From an uncultured Phycisphaerales bacterium (GTDB lineage Bacteria; Planctomycetota; Phycisphaerae; Sedimentisphaerales; Anaerobacaceae), in contig CALEZT010000196.1 of the NCBI GenBank assembly GCA_937927975.1, positions 1 through 64,000 of the forward strand: a DNA stretch of 64,000 bases. Reading direction: 5' to 3'. Each line of letters begins with the position of its first letter. The stretch's first letter is position 1. The position numbers and the translations under genes are program-made. Under the pieces are notes generated by a model. It did no database searches. It worked only from the letters and a program-made list of their open reading frames with translations, and was not told where the DNA came from. Positions 17,276 through 26,314 of the stretch are shown here, one piece after another.

Positions 17276-18190
17276 CTATTCTCCGCGGGCCGGCCACTCG
17301 AAGCGAGGCAAGTTGCCAGGGTCCCAACCAGCCAAGTGAGATCGATCGGCTTCGTTTCGCTCCATCGGCTTCTTGTACCGCCACGATCCGGCGCCAAGGA
17401 TCTCCTCGCACAACCTCGCCAGGGCAGGATCGTACTGCTTGAGCTCCGCCCGGGTGTTGATCGGACCGTGGGAGGAGTCGTTCTCGCGATTGTTGTCGAA
17501 CCAGCACTGGACCCCCTCGGCCCAGTACTCCTGACGATTGGTGATTGCGTAGGTCCTGGGCCACAGGCCCTTTTCCTTGGCGTGTTCGTAGGCGGTGTTG
17601 AGCCGCGAGTCGAACGTCGGGGCCAGCCGCGACAAGCCCATCTCGTGGATCGTATGGGCGAGCTCGTGAATCAGAATGTTCTCCGAGTGGTACGGATCGC
17701 CGGGCATGCACAGCAGGTTCTCCTCGCCACAGCTTACTGCCGGGGCGTTCGGCGTAGCGCCCAGGCCGCGGGCCCGCCGGTCCCAGTAGGTCTTGGGCGT
17801 CAGTCTGCTGTGCTCGGGGATGTCCGTCGTGAACTCGTTCCAGGCCATGACAGCGACCCGCACGCGATTGGCGGCCAGGGCCTGGAGGATGTCGTCCCGG
17901 CCGCCAAGTATGCGACGAATGATCCAGGCGGCCTCGCGAAGGGCGTGATCCGAGACATTCGCGGAGCCGACAATCGGCAGCCCGCCCACGTCCAGATGCT
18001 TCTGATAGAACGGAGCAAGACCCAGTCTCTCTCGAACCGCCTCCGGAACCGGTGTGACCCGTTCTCGAATCGCAGGTTCCAGCGGCTCAGGCTGTTGCGC
18101 TCGAACAGTTGTGACCAGGCACGTCATCGCCAGGCACGCGATCGCAGCGAGCCGGCCACTTGAACGAGTGGGCAGAGGTTTCTTGCTCAT
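17276..18190 (-). CDS. Secreted putative zinc metallopeptidase (HELAH zincin)
   Basis: The 304-residue protein has a signal peptide (about 1-31, ending VRA-QQ). ILIHELAHTIHEMG (HExxH at 175-179) and REYWAEGVQCWF (Glu225 as third zinc ligand candidate) are the gluzincin-like pattern of anthrax-lethal-factor-type domains. A conserved region MAWNEFTTDIPEHSRLTPKT precedes it. Such secreted zincins occur in saccharide clusters of Planctomycetota and their substrate is unknown. On the minus strand, TTGATC and TAGAAC separated by 17 bases end only 6 bases before the ATG, which would leave almost no 5' leader. Confidence 0.72.
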   Translation of the reverse strand: MSKKPLPTRSSGRLAAIACLAMTCLVTTVRAQQPEPLEPAIRERVTPVPEAVRERLGLAPFYQKHLDVGGLPIVGSANVSDHALREAAWIIRRILGGRDDILQALAANRVRVAVMAWNEFTTDIPEHSRLTPKTYWDRRARGLGATPNAPAVSCGEENLLCMPGDPYHSENILIHELAHTIHEMGLSRLAPTFDSRLNTAYEHAKEKGLWPRTYAITNRQEYWAEGVQCWFDNNRENDSSHGPINTRAELKQYDPALARLCEEILGAGSWRYKKPMERNEADRSHLAGWDPGNLPRFEWPARGE

Positions 18191-18232
18191 ACCCCAGTTC
18201 TAACCGCCCTGCCTCGTGCGATCAAGCCTCAC

Positions 18233-18260
18233 TTGAATTGCTGCTCAATCCTGGTACGAT
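18233..18260 (+). promoter_or_regulatory. Weak putative promoter of the beta-helix gene
   Basis: TTGAAT (18233-18238) and TACGAT (18255-18260) are 16 bases apart, 41 bases before the ATG at 18301. Each box matches 4 of 6. The -10 box is identical to that proposed at 8713, which is the main reason for listing it. Confidence 0.3.
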
Positions 18261-18300
18261 GGCGATGTCCTCAGAAGGAACCGCTTGCTCAGGAGTGTAT

Positions 18301-21183
18301 ATGACAAGGCCGCAAACTGTCCTGCAGATCGCCATCCTCTTCACTTGCAGCTTGGCTTGTCGTGCGGCGACGCCTGCGCAGACCGTCACCGTTCGTCCCG
18401 AGGAGACCGACGAACTGCTCGCCAATCCCGGCATCGGCTGGCAGACGTTCCACAGGACACGGGCCGAGGACAAGAGCCTGCCCGACTGGATTCCATCGAC
18501 TGTTCATTACGCCCGCTGGGGTTGGGGCGTTCTGGAGCCCCGGCCGGGCGAGATCGACTACGCGTTTCTCGACAAGACCCTCCACGAGACGCGTGCGGCC
18601 GGGCAGCGGCTGGCGTTTCGCGTGATGTGCTGCTCCACGACGCCGGGCCGGCCCTACCAGCCAGCATGGCTCGCAGAGGCCGGCTGCAAGGTGCTCACGG
18701 TCGATTACAGCGGGCAAGAGGGGCTGACGATCCCCGACCTCGACGATCCGAACACGCTCGCCAGGCACCTGCACCTCATCCACCGGCTCGGGCAGCGCTA
18801 CGACGGCCATCCCGACCTCGATCACGTGGATCTGGGCACCGTCGGCTGGTGGGGCGAGTGGCACATGAGCAGCTCCAAGACCGCTCGAATGCCGACCCTC
18901 GCGAACCGCAAGCTCATCATCGACACCTACGTCGGAGCCTTCCGCAAGACTCCCCTGCTGATGCTGGTTGGAGACACCGAATGCCTGGCGTATGCAGCCC
19001 AGCAAGGCGCAGGCTGGCGGGCCGACTGCCTGGGCGACCTGGGCGGGTTCTCGAAGAACTGGCACCACATGCGGGACGCCTATCCCAAGCTCATTCAGGA
19101 GGTGCAAGTCCAGGGCGCGTGGAAGAGAGCTCCGGTCGCCTGGGAGAGTTGCTGGGAGATGCGCAAATGGGTCCAGGAGGACTGGTCGCTGCGGTACATC
19201 TTCAACTACGCACTGGCTCTGCACGGCTCGTACCTGAACAACAAATCCGCCCCTCTGCCCATTGCCGACGAAGTCCGGCCGGAAATCGTACGGTTTCTCC
19301 GCAGACTCGGATATCGGTTCGTGCTCAGGGAACTGAGCCACCCCAAACAGGTCGGCGTCGGAGCCCGGCTGGCGATCGACGCGAAGTGGCAGAATGTCGG
19401 ATCGGCCCCCTGCTATAGACCCTACCGCGTCGCGTACAGACTCACGAGGGGCGATGGCCAGGCCAGCATCCTGGTCGGAGCAATCACCGTCGAGAAGTGG
19501 ATGCCCGGCACCGTCGAGCCTTTCACCGAGGAGTTCATGAAGCAGCCGCCGGATCTGCCGCCCGGCGAGGTTGTGACGGTCGCCGATTCCGTAACGCTCC
19601 CCTCGGACCTGTTGGCTGGCAGGTATGCCCTGGCTATCGGGATTGTCGGTGACGAGTCCACAGAGCCGGTTGTGCGGCTCGCCATCCAAGGCCGTTCCGC
19701 CGACGGCTGGTATCCCCTGAGCAAGATAAGCGTCGTCCACGGGAAGGAATACCACGTCAGTCCGACGGGCGACGACTCGAACCCCGGCACGCGGGACCGG
19801 CCGTGGCGCAGCATCGAGAAAGTCAACGCCGTCGGCTTCGAACCGGGGGACACCATCCGCTTCGAGAGCGGTCGGCGATTCGCCGGAACGATCGAGCTCG
19901 ACCGCATCCACGGGCTGACGTTGACGTCCGTGGGCGACCGTCCGGCCATCATCTACGGCGCGAACGGAAGCGGTTTGAAGGCGACCGCCTGCAACGATCT
20001 GACGGTGAAGAACCTGGTCTTCGTCGGCTCGGGACGAAAGGCTGGCAACACCTCCGACGGCGTGGTGGTCGTCGATTCGAACGGGCTCACGATCGACCAC
20101 GTCGAGGTCAGCGGCTTCCGCGGCGGCGGGCTGCAACTGGACGGCATCCACGACGCGAGGATCTCGAACGTGCACGCCCACGACAACGGATTCGCCGGGA
20201 TCAGCGTGGGATGGCGAAGACGTTCCTCCCACGTGCGGATCGACCACTGCGTGGCCGAGAACAACCCAGGCGACCCCTCGAACCTCACCAACCACAGCGG
20301 CAACGGCATCGTCGTGGCCGCCACCGACGACGCGATCATCGAATACTGCCGTGCCTTCAACAACGGCTGGGACATGCCCCGCCAAGGCAACGGCCCCGTC
20401 GGCATCTGGGTCTGGGACGTCGACCTCGCGATCATCCAACACTGCATCTCGCACGACAACAAGAGCCCCGGCGACGACGGCGGCGGCTTCGACATCGACG
20501 GCGGCGCCACCAATTCCATTCTCCAGTACAACCTCTCGTACAACAACGACGGCCCGGGTTATTTACTCTGCCAGTTCCCCGGCGCGGGCGACTTCCGAAA
20601 CAACATCGTGCGATACAACGTCAGTCACAACGACGGCGTCAAGAACAACCGCCGCAGCGGCATCGACGTTTTCTCCGCTAGCCCCAACGCATCCGACTGC
20701 CGGGTGTACAACAACACGGTGTACAATAGTCACGGCCCGGCCGTCGGATTCGGCGGTCTGCCCATGCTCAACGTCCTGTTTCAGAACAACATCTTCATCT
20801 GTTCCGGCGACGTGATCGGCGGCGAGGGCCAACGAGGACGCTTCGAGAACAATGTCTACTGGTCGGCCGACGGCAAGCCCCTTACGTTCGACGGTCGCGC
20901 CACCCTTCACGAGTGGGCCGAGACGACAGGCCAGGAAAAGACCGATGGCACAATCCTCGGCCGATCCCTCGATCCAAGAGTCAATGAGGTCAACGCGGTC
21001 AACGCCGTCACAACACTCTTCGATCCAACAAAACTCCCGGCTCTCACCGCCTACAGAGTGCAGCCTGACTCTCCCTGCCTGAAGGCCGGGATTCCAATCG
21101 CAAACAATGGCGGCCGGGACTTCTGGGGCAACCCCGTCCCGCAGGACGCCAAGCCCGCGATCGGCGCATGCGAGAAACCCTAG
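18301..21183 (+). CDS. Large secreted protein: DUF4832-like barrel plus right-handed beta-helix
   Basis: AGGAG precedes the ATG at 18301 and a signal peptide ends near ACRAATPAQ. The N-terminal half (about 30-480) is a glycosidase-like TIM barrel of DUF4832/DUF4874 type: WQTFHRTRAEDKSLPDWIP, HVDLGTVGWWGEWHMSS, APVAWESCWEM, then a beta-sandwich. The C-terminal half starts YHVSPTGDDSNPGTRDRPWR, the standard entry of parallel beta-helix proteins, with many repeats such as NGLTIDHVEVSGFRGGGLQL and ends GRDFWGNPVPQDAKPAIGAC. Beta-helix proteins often cleave or bind polysaccharides. The 960-residue fusion puts a barrel and a polysaccharide-lyase-like fold in one chain. Function is inferred from architecture only. 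Confidence 0.75.
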   Translation: MTRPQTVLQIAILFTCSLACRAATPAQTVTVRPEETDELLANPGIGWQTFHRTRAEDKSLPDWIPSTVHYARWGWGVLEPRPGEIDYAFLDKTLHETRAAGQRLAFRVMCCSTTPGRPYQPAWLAEAGCKVLTVDYSGQEGLTIPDLDDPNTLARHLHLIHRLGQRYDGHPDLDHVDLGTVGWWGEWHMSSSKTARMPTLANRKLIIDTYVGAFRKTPLLMLVGDTECLAYAAQQGAGWRADCLGDLGGFSKNWHHMRDAYPKLIQEVQVQGAWKRAPVAWESCWEMRKWVQEDWSLRYIFNYALALHGSYLNNKSAPLPIADEVRPEIVRFLRRLGYRFVLRELSHPKQVGVGARLAIDAKWQNVGSAPCYRPYRVAYRLTRGDGQASILVGAITVEKWMPGTVEPFTEEFMKQPPDLPPGEVVTVADSVTLPSDLLAGRYALAIGIVGDESTEPVVRLAIQGRSADGWYPLSKISVVHGKEYHVSPTGDDSNPGTRDRPWRSIEKVNAVGFEPGDTIRFESGRRFAGTIELDRIHGLTLTSVGDRPAIIYGANGSGLKATACNDLTVKNLVFVGSGRKAGNTSDGVVVVDSNGLTIDHVEVSGFRGGGLQLDGIHDARISNVHAHDNGFAGISVGWRRRSSHVRIDHCVAENNPGDPSNLTNHSGNGIVVAATDDAIIEYCRAFNNGWDMPRQGNGPVGIWVWDVDLAIIQHCISHDNKSPGDDGGGFDIDGGATNSILQYNLSYNNDGPGYLLCQFPGAGDFRNNIVRYNVSHNDGVKNNRRSGIDVFSASPNASDCRVYNNTVYNSHGPAVGFGGLPMLNVLFQNNIFICSGDVIGGEGQRGRFENNVYWSADGKPLTFDGRATLHEWAETTGQEKTDGTILGRSLDPRVNEVNAVNAVTTLFDPTKLPALTAYRVQPDSPCLKAGIPIANNGGRDFWGNPVPQDAKPAIGACEKP

Positions 21184-21199
21184 ATCGAAAGGCGACAGG

Positions 21200-23296
21200 A
21201 TGAAAGGCAACGTAATCATAACGGCAATGGCGTGTCTGACGGCTCTGGTGTCTGCCGATCTGGTGCGAGGCGACGACAAGGGGATGGTCCTCGCCCCCGG
21301 CCGGCCCATGCTCATCGGCGTCGACTACTATCCTGAGCATTGGCCTCGCGAACGATGGGAGACCGACGCCAGGCTCATGAAAGAGGCGGGCTTCAACACC
21401 GTGCGTCTCGCGGAGTTCGCCTGGATCGACATGGAGCCCACCGAGGGACAGTTCGAGTTCGGCTGGCTCGACGACGCGATCAAGTTGATGGCGACGCACG
21501 ACATCTACGTCATCCTCGGCACCCCCACCGCCGTGATGCCCGCCTGGGTCGCCCGCAAGTACCCCGAAACCCTGCGAACGAAACCCGACGGCACGCGGGT
21601 CGTCTGGGGCGGCCGCAAGCACAACTGCTATTCGAGCGGCGCCTACCGCATGCTCTCGGAGCGGATCGCCAAGGCGATGGCCGAGCGTTTCGCCCAATCG
21701 CCCAACCTCATCGGCTGGCAGATCGACAACGAGTTCGGCGGCGAAGCCTGCCATTGCACCTCGTGCCTGGCCGAGTTTCAGGACTGGCTCAGGGCCCGCT
21801 ACGGCTCGCTCGACGAGCTCAATCGCGCCTGGGGCAACCACTTCTGGGGTCTGAAGTGCTCCACCTGGGGCGAGATCACGATCCCCGATTACGCCACCGA
21901 CCGCGAGTGGGTGATGGGCAATCCCAGCGCGTGCCTCGACTGGAAGCGATTCATCACGTGGCAGCAGGCCCGTTTCCAGGCGGAGCAGGCGAAGGTGATT
22001 CAGGCGATCTGCCCCGAGGACTTCATCACGCACAACTTCATGGGCCTGTTCAGTTCGCTGGACTACTACGACATGGCCGTCGACCTCGACTTCGTCACGT
22101 GGGACAATTACCCCATCTGGTCGGGCAAGCCGGACATCCCGTACGATTTGTCACTGGCCGCCGACGTGATGCGGGGCCTCAAGCAGCAGAACTTCATGAT
22201 CATGGAGCAGACAGCGGGCCCCTGCGGCTGGGATAGCTTCGGCCGCAACCCCTGGCCCGGCGAGATCCGAAAGATCGCCTATCAGCAGTTCGCCCACGGC
22301 TCCGACGGCCAGATCTGGTTCCGCTGGCGGACCTGCACCGCCGGCCGGGAGCAGTACTGGCACGGCCTGCTCGGCCACGACGGCAAGCCGCTGCGACGCT
22401 ACCAGGAGGCCGCTCAGACGGCCCAGGAATTCCGCAAACTGGAGAGCCGCCTGCGGGGGACCACGGTCGTCGCGGACGTCGCCATCGTCTACGACTACGA
22501 CAACCTCTGGTCGCTGAGCTTCCAACCCGGTTTCGCGGGCAACAGCCTCCAGGCCGCGATCAAACGCTACTACCACGCCCTGACGCGAGCGGGCGTCAAC
22601 GTGGACGTCGTGAACCGTCGCGCGGACTTGTCCCGCTACAAGCTGGTCCTCACGCCGGACCTCTCGATCATGCCCGATCAGACCGCCCGCAAGCTCGACG
22701 CTTACGTGAAGAACGGCGGCGTCTTACTGGCCGATTGCCGCACAGGCGTCAAGGACGAGCACAACCTCTGCCTCGAGCGGACCCTCCCTGGCTTGCTGTC
22801 GCCCGCTCTGGGCATCACGATCGAGGAATACACCAGCTTGGGCTCTGACTCCTGGTACAAAGTCGCGAGCAGCGACGCAGGCCGCACGTACACTGCGATT
22901 CAGTACGCGGACTGGGTGACTCCGCAAGCCGCCAAGGCCATCGCGGGTTATCCCGAGCAATGGCACATGAAGCCGTTCGCAGCGGTCACTCGCAACGAGT
23001 ACGGCAAAGGCAAGGCCTGGTACGTCGGGATGGTCGCCAAGGAAGAGGGCTTCTACGACGACCTGACCCGCCACCTCCTCGAAGACGCAGGCGTGAAACC
23101 GGTCGTCCACCCGCCTCTCGGCGTGGAGGCATCGATCCGCCAGGGACAAGGCCGAAGGCTGCTATTCCTCATGAACCACACAGACGAACCCAAGACCGTC
23201 ACGGTGCCGCAGGGCCGCCCCGAGCTTCTCAGCGGCACAAAGACGGGCGACTCCCTCACAATCGACAGGTTCGGCGTGGCAATCCTGGAGTTATGA
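21200..23296 (+). CDS. Secreted beta-galactosidase, glycoside hydrolase family 42
   Basis: The 698-residue protein starts 16 bases after the preceding stop and has a signal peptide (about 1-24). GVDYYPEHWPRERWETDARL opens the GH42 barrel. Glu178 in GWQIDNEFGG is the expected acid/base and Glu336 in MIMEQTAG the expected nucleophile. Cys143, Cys184, Cys186 and Cys189 match the zinc cluster of GH42 enzymes. A trimerisation domain (about 400-620) and a short C-terminal beta domain follow. It removes terminal beta-galactose (or alpha-arabinose) residues, probably outside the cytoplasm given the signal. It shares its strand with the beta-helix gene, and the two are likely co-transcribed. Confidence 0.9.
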   Translation: MKGNVIITAMACLTALVSADLVRGDDKGMVLAPGRPMLIGVDYYPEHWPRERWETDARLMKEAGFNTVRLAEFAWIDMEPTEGQFEFGWLDDAIKLMATHDIYVILGTPTAVMPAWVARKYPETLRTKPDGTRVVWGGRKHNCYSSGAYRMLSERIAKAMAERFAQSPNLIGWQIDNEFGGEACHCTSCLAEFQDWLRARYGSLDELNRAWGNHFWGLKCSTWGEITIPDYATDREWVMGNPSACLDWKRFITWQQARFQAEQAKVIQAICPEDFITHNFMGLFSSLDYYDMAVDLDFVTWDNYPIWSGKPDIPYDLSLAADVMRGLKQQNFMIMEQTAGPCGWDSFGRNPWPGEIRKIAYQQFAHGSDGQIWFRWRTCTAGREQYWHGLLGHDGKPLRRYQEAAQTAQEFRKLESRLRGTTVVADVAIVYDYDNLWSLSFQPGFAGNSLQAAIKRYYHALTRAGVNVDVVNRRADLSRYKLVLTPDLSIMPDQTARKLDAYVKNGGVLLADCRTGVKDEHNLCLERTLPGLLSPALGITIEEYTSLGSDSWYKVASSDAGRTYTAIQYADWVTPQAAKAIAGYPEQWHMKPFAAVTRNEYGKGKAWYVGMVAKEEGFYDDLTRHLLEDAGVKPVVHPPLGVEASIRQGQGRRLLFLMNHTDEPKTVTVPQGRPELLSGTKTGDSLTIDRFGVAILEL

Positions 23297-23743
23297 GAGT
23301 CGTATCAGAGAAGCAGCAACAATTCGATTCCACCCGTAGGGGCGACGCACGCGTCGCCCTCTCCCCTGAATGCGAACAGGCGAATCCCGTTCGTAGCTCG
23401 GACGAGTCTCGCGAGGTCGTGACGATTGGGGCAGCGGAAGCGAAGGAGAATCCCCCGCAGTACCGCGAGCCGGAGAGTCCGACCGCGAAATGTGTAGGTC
23501 TGGAACTGTTCTCCCATGGGACAGGAAATCATCCGGCAGAACCAGGGCGCGACCGCCAGGACCATGGAGGTTCTGAGCATACTGCTCGATGGGGCAAGGT
23601 CCGTATCCGGCCCAGGAATCGCCTGAGTCGGCCCGACGTCACGACATGGACTGGCTCCAGTACACGATCATCGTCCTCGCCTCCTTCGCCGCCACGATCG
23701 CCCTGCACGAACTGCCCATTGAGCAGCCGTCTGTATAGTCTCC
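23297..23743. other. Intergenic region between convergent genes, no credible gene
   Basis: The 447 bases between the GH42 stop and the homocysteine methyltransferase stop hold no reading frame that looks coding on either strand. A 91-codon minus-strand frame at 23305-23580 gives a biased, signal-less peptide whose end is made by the palindrome at 23340. The only structure I can support is that palindrome. Confidence 0.55.
23340..23359. repeat. Perfect 9-base palindrome, REP-like
   Basis: GGGCGACGC and GCGTCGCCC are separated by two bases (AC), directly preceded by GTAGG. From memory, closely similar GTAGGGGCGACGC...GCGTCGCCCCTAC palindromes are scattered in many unrelated bacteria. Here it sits between convergent genes. 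No T-run follows, so a simple intrinsic terminator is unlikely. Confidence 0.55.
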
Positions 23744-24634
23744 CTATTTCAGACCGGAGGCCACAGCGCGGATGTGGTCAGGGGTGGAGCCGCAGCAGCC
23801 GCCGAGGATGCGGATGCCGGCGTCGAGGATCTTGCGACAGGCCGTCGCGAATTCCTCCGGCGTGACCTTGTAGACCGCCTGGCCGTCCACCAGTTCCGGC
23901 TTGCCCGCGTTGGGCTCCGCGAAGATCTGGACTTTGCCTTGGGCCGCTGCCGCGTAGGCTTTGGCGAGTTCCACGTACTCGTCGAGCGCAGCGGTGCCGC
24001 AGTTGAAGCCGACGACGTCCACGCCCAGGGCGATCATCTTGGAGACCGCCGTCGCGACGTCCACGCCCATCATCGTGCGGAAGCCCGCCCCGCCTTTGTC
24101 GAAGGACATCGAAGCCAGCACGGGCAGCCCGCCGCCAGCCGATTTCGCCGCCTCGATGGCGAGGACGAGTTCATCGAGCGCGGTCATCGTCTCGATGATC
24201 AGGCCGTCCACGCCGCCCTCGCGCAGGCCCTTGACCTGCTCCACGAAGGCCTCGCGGACCTGGTCGGGCTTGAGCAAGCCGAGCGGTTCGAGGAAGTCGC
24301 CGGTCGGGCCGACGTCGCCGAGTACGTAGCGGCTCTCACCAGCCGCCTTGCGGGCGACTTGGGCGCCTGCCTTGTTGATCTCGAATGCCTTGTCGGCGCA
24401 GCCATGCCGGCCCAGGGCGTAGCGATTGGCTCCGAACGTGTTCGTCAGGATCGCGTCGCTGCCGGCGTCGAGATAGGCCTTGTGGACGTCCAGGACGAGG
24501 TCCGGCCGCTCGACGTTCAGCCAGTCGTTGCAGTGGCCGGGCTCGACGCCCCTCGCGAAGAGCTGCGTTCCCATCGCGCCGTCCAACACGAATACGCCCT
24601 TCTGAATCCTCGCCCTGAGATTCCGTTCGGTCAT
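23744..24634 (-). CDS. Homocysteine S-methyltransferase-family protein
   Basis: The 296-residue protein is a single Hcy-binding barrel, as in the N-terminal module of MetH, BHMT and MtgB-like enzymes. GVFVLDGAMGTQLFARG is the N-terminal signature, VVGFNCGTA supplies the first zinc Cys and GGCCGSTPDHIRAV the Cys-Cys pair. It transfers a methyl group to homocysteine from an unknown donor. There are no cobalamin- or folate-binding modules, so either partners are encoded elsewhere or the donor is a small molecule such as S-methylmethionine or a betaine. It is the last gene after the lipoprotein gene, 45 bases away, on the same strand. Confidence 0.88.
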   Translation of the reverse strand: MTERNLRARIQKGVFVLDGAMGTQLFARGVEPGHCNDWLNVERPDLVLDVHKAYLDAGSDAILTNTFGANRYALGRHGCADKAFEINKAGAQVARKAAGESRYVLGDVGPTGDFLEPLGLLKPDQVREAFVEQVKGLREGGVDGLIIETMTALDELVLAIEAAKSAGGGLPVLASMSFDKGGAGFRTMMGVDVATAVSKMIALGVDVVGFNCGTAALDEYVELAKAYAAAAQGKVQIFAEPNAGKPELVDGQAVYKVTPEEFATACRKILDAGIRILGGCCGSTPDHIRAVASGLK

Positions 24635-24679
24635 TTCTCACCTTCGCTGTCTGTCTGAAACTGTGCGTCCCAGGTCCCG

Positions 24680-25678
24680 TCATTGCGGGACCCACTCTCC
24701 GGCTTCGTAGTGATACGCGTTTCGATACTTCTCCGCCTTCGGCGGATAGAAAAACTCCTGTCGTTGCCGGTCGTTGAACTGGTAGGGCTTCAGACCGCTG
24801 AGCTTGATCTCCATGGAGTCCTTGCGTCCGTCCCAGGCGGTCGACACGATTCGAATCTGCGTCGGCACGTAGAACCCTTCCGCGACCGGCTCATACAAGC
24901 CCAGTTGCGCCGTCGCGACGACTCTGCCGCGGTAGTCGAGGTACTCGATCTTGTAGACGCGGTAATCGCACGCATAGACGAACACGCGTTTGAACGCCCG
25001 GCCGGTCTCATCCTGCTGCGTGAGGACGTCATACGGTCCCTTGTTCGACAGAGTCCACGCCCCGGCGTCTGCCCAGGCGTTCGGGTCGCCCAGGATGCCG
25101 AACGCTTCGAGCACCACCTGAGGACTGACGCCCATCATCCGCCCCTCTGCGCCGCGCACCTGGCTCCAGTCGCCCAGGTAGTAGTCACTGATGTCCTCGA
25201 CCGACAGGGCCAGCCAGAACTGCTCTCGGTTGGAGCCCATGACCACGACGCGAGGCTTGACGCTGACGCTGCCTGCCACATACATCTGATGGGGAGGGTC
25301 GTATCGCACTTCCAGGAGCAGATTGTCCCGCCGGGCGACGCGTTTGCCCTGCTCGTGGTACGTCAGCATGGCTTCGCCCCTGGCCCGCATGGGCGTACCC
25401 GCGGAGGCATTGGCGGCCAGGGTCTGGAGCGCCGCTTCGACGGTCGCCTTGCCTGGACAGGTTCTCAGACGCTCGCCGCCGGTCTGGCAACCGGCGATCA
25501 AGAGCAGGAACAGAAGAGAAATACGAAATCCGAAGCTCGAAATCCGAAACAAATCCAAGACCCAAAATCCAAATGACCGAAACGCACGCGTCCTGCTCAT
25601 GAGCAGACAATCGGATGTTTGTTCTGAATCTTCGATTCGTTTTGAATTCCGGATTTCGAATTTCGGATTTCTCATCAT
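24680..25678 (-). CDS. Putative lipoprotein with LolA/LolB-like domain; N-terminus overrun by a repeat
   Basis: After a lipobox (LLFLLLIAGC) the protein has a helix, then a beta-rich region: GEAMLTYHEQGKRVARRDNL, LLEVRYDPPHQMYVAGSVSV and YVPTQIRIVSTAWDG. This suggests a LolA/LolB or DUF4292-like beta barrel for lipoprotein or lipid handling. The first 55 residues are unusual: FEIRNSKRIEDSEQ and SFGFWVLDLFRISSFGFRIS are translations of the palindromic repeat at 25521-25675. The ATG at 25678 overlaps the upstream stop (ATGA), the expected coupled start, while an ATG at 25600 inside the repeat gives a 42-residue signal. The repeat thus separates the coupled start from the lipoprotein signal and supplies its N-terminal part without breaking the frame. 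The function is uncertain. Confidence 0.65.
   Translation of the reverse strand: MMRNPKFEIRNSKRIEDSEQTSDCLLMSRTRAFRSFGFWVLDLFRISSFGFRISLLFLLLIAGCQTGGERLRTCPGKATVEAALQTLAANASAGTPMRARGEAMLTYHEQGKRVARRDNLLLEVRYDPPHQMYVAGSVSVKPRVVVMGSNREQFWLALSVEDISDYYLGDWSQVRGAEGRMMGVSPQVVLEAFGILGDPNAWADAGAWTLSNKGPYDVLTQQDETGRAFKRVFVYACDYRVYKIEYLDYRGRVVATAQLGLYEPVAEGFYVPTQIRIVSTAWDGRKDSMEIKLSGLKPYQFNDRQRQEFFYPPKAEKYRNAYHYEAGEWVPQ
25521..25675. repeat. Large imperfect palindrome (about 155 bases) inside a gene start
   Basis: Arms at 25525-25545 and 25651-25671 pair in 19 of 21 positions, and the centre is a perfect 14-base palindrome, CTGCTCATGAGCAG (25593-25606). Sequence between is AT-rich and loosely symmetrical. 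Translations of this family read like FEIRNSKFEIRN, a peptide I remember from many planctomycete and candidate-phylum genomes. It resembles a non-autonomous mobile palindrome. Confidence 0.75.
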
Positions 25679-26163
25679 AGATCCGCCTGCAGGATTTGTC
25701 CGATCTGCGAGGTGAGCTGCTCGATCTGCTCCTCGTTCAGATGCGGATTGACCACCTCGACGAGGTCTTTGTCGCCCGACACTTTGAGACGCCAGAGCTC
25801 CTGGCCGCCGTCGTTTCGGGTCGAATCGTACTTGAGCCGGCGTTTGCGCATGAGCACCAGAGCCAGCACGAACCGAAAACGTACCTTCTCCGCCTCCGTC
25901 TCGTTGGCCAGCCGTTCGAAGAACGCCATCAGCATGTCGTCGCTGATGAACAGCTCTCTCTTCTCATTGGGGGCGGCGAGCTTCGTCTTCCAGAAACAGT
26001 AGACGGCGGGTTTCTCCCGCTCCCAGTACTCGCCTGAGAAGTCCCGTCGCACGAGCCCTTGCTCGGCTTCGACAAGCGCTCCGTAATAGTCTTCGCCCGG
26101 TTCGATTTTTCGTCCGCTTCCGGAACACTGTCCGAGCGGTCTGTTGATTTCCCAGTCAGCCAT
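25675..26163 (-). CDS. Conserved hypothetical protein, 162 residues
   Basis: I do not recognise a named family. The N-terminus has CSGSGRKIEPGEDYYGALVE and LVRRDFSGEYWEREKPAVYC, with a pattern (small-residue turn, GE, YY, then RRDFS) that suggests a small folded beta domain. The middle is helical (RFRFVLALVLMRKRRLKYDS) and the C-terminus ends in an acidic amphipathic helix. There is no signal or membrane segment, so it is cytoplasmic. AGGAG lies 3 bases before the ATG. Its stop overlaps the ATG of the lipoprotein gene, so the two are coupled and probably functionally linked. Frame and coupling make it a real gene. Confidence 0.7.
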   Translation of the reverse strand: MADWEINRPLGQCSGSGRKIEPGEDYYGALVEAEQGLVRRDFSGEYWEREKPAVYCFWKTKLAAPNEKRELFISDDMLMAFFERLANETEAEKVRFRFVLALVLMRKRRLKYDSTRNDGGQELWRLKVSGDKDLVEVVNPHLNEEQIEQLTSQIGQILQADL

Positions 26164-26239
26164 ACGCTCCTGTTTTCAGTGACGATCCTGCGAGCGATCC
26201 CTGCACCCGCGCAGGCCGCGCGTTCGCATTCAGCGCCTC

Positions 26240-26269
26240 AGGATACCAGAGATGCCCGATTCCTGGCAA
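26240..26269 (-). promoter_or_regulatory. Putative promoter of the hypothetical-lipoprotein-methyltransferase operon
   Basis: On the minus strand TTGCCA (26264-26269) and TATCCT (26240-26245) are 18 bases apart, about 75 bases before the ATG at 26163. A second, weaker pair lies further upstream. It lies in the 151-base gap after the CotH gene. Confidence 0.35.
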
Positions 26270-26314
26270 GGAAGTATGGGATAATCCTGTCGATGATTCA
26301 AGCCGCGGTGAGAT

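Noticed and set aside
18289..20454. 721-codon minus-strand frame in the beta-helix gene
   Set aside because: Antisense shadow; the plus-strand protein has signal peptide, ribosome-binding site and beta-helix repeats.
23305..23580. 91-codon minus-strand gene in the spacer after GH42
   Set aside because: No ribosome-binding site, no family, and the C-terminus is encoded by a palindrome.
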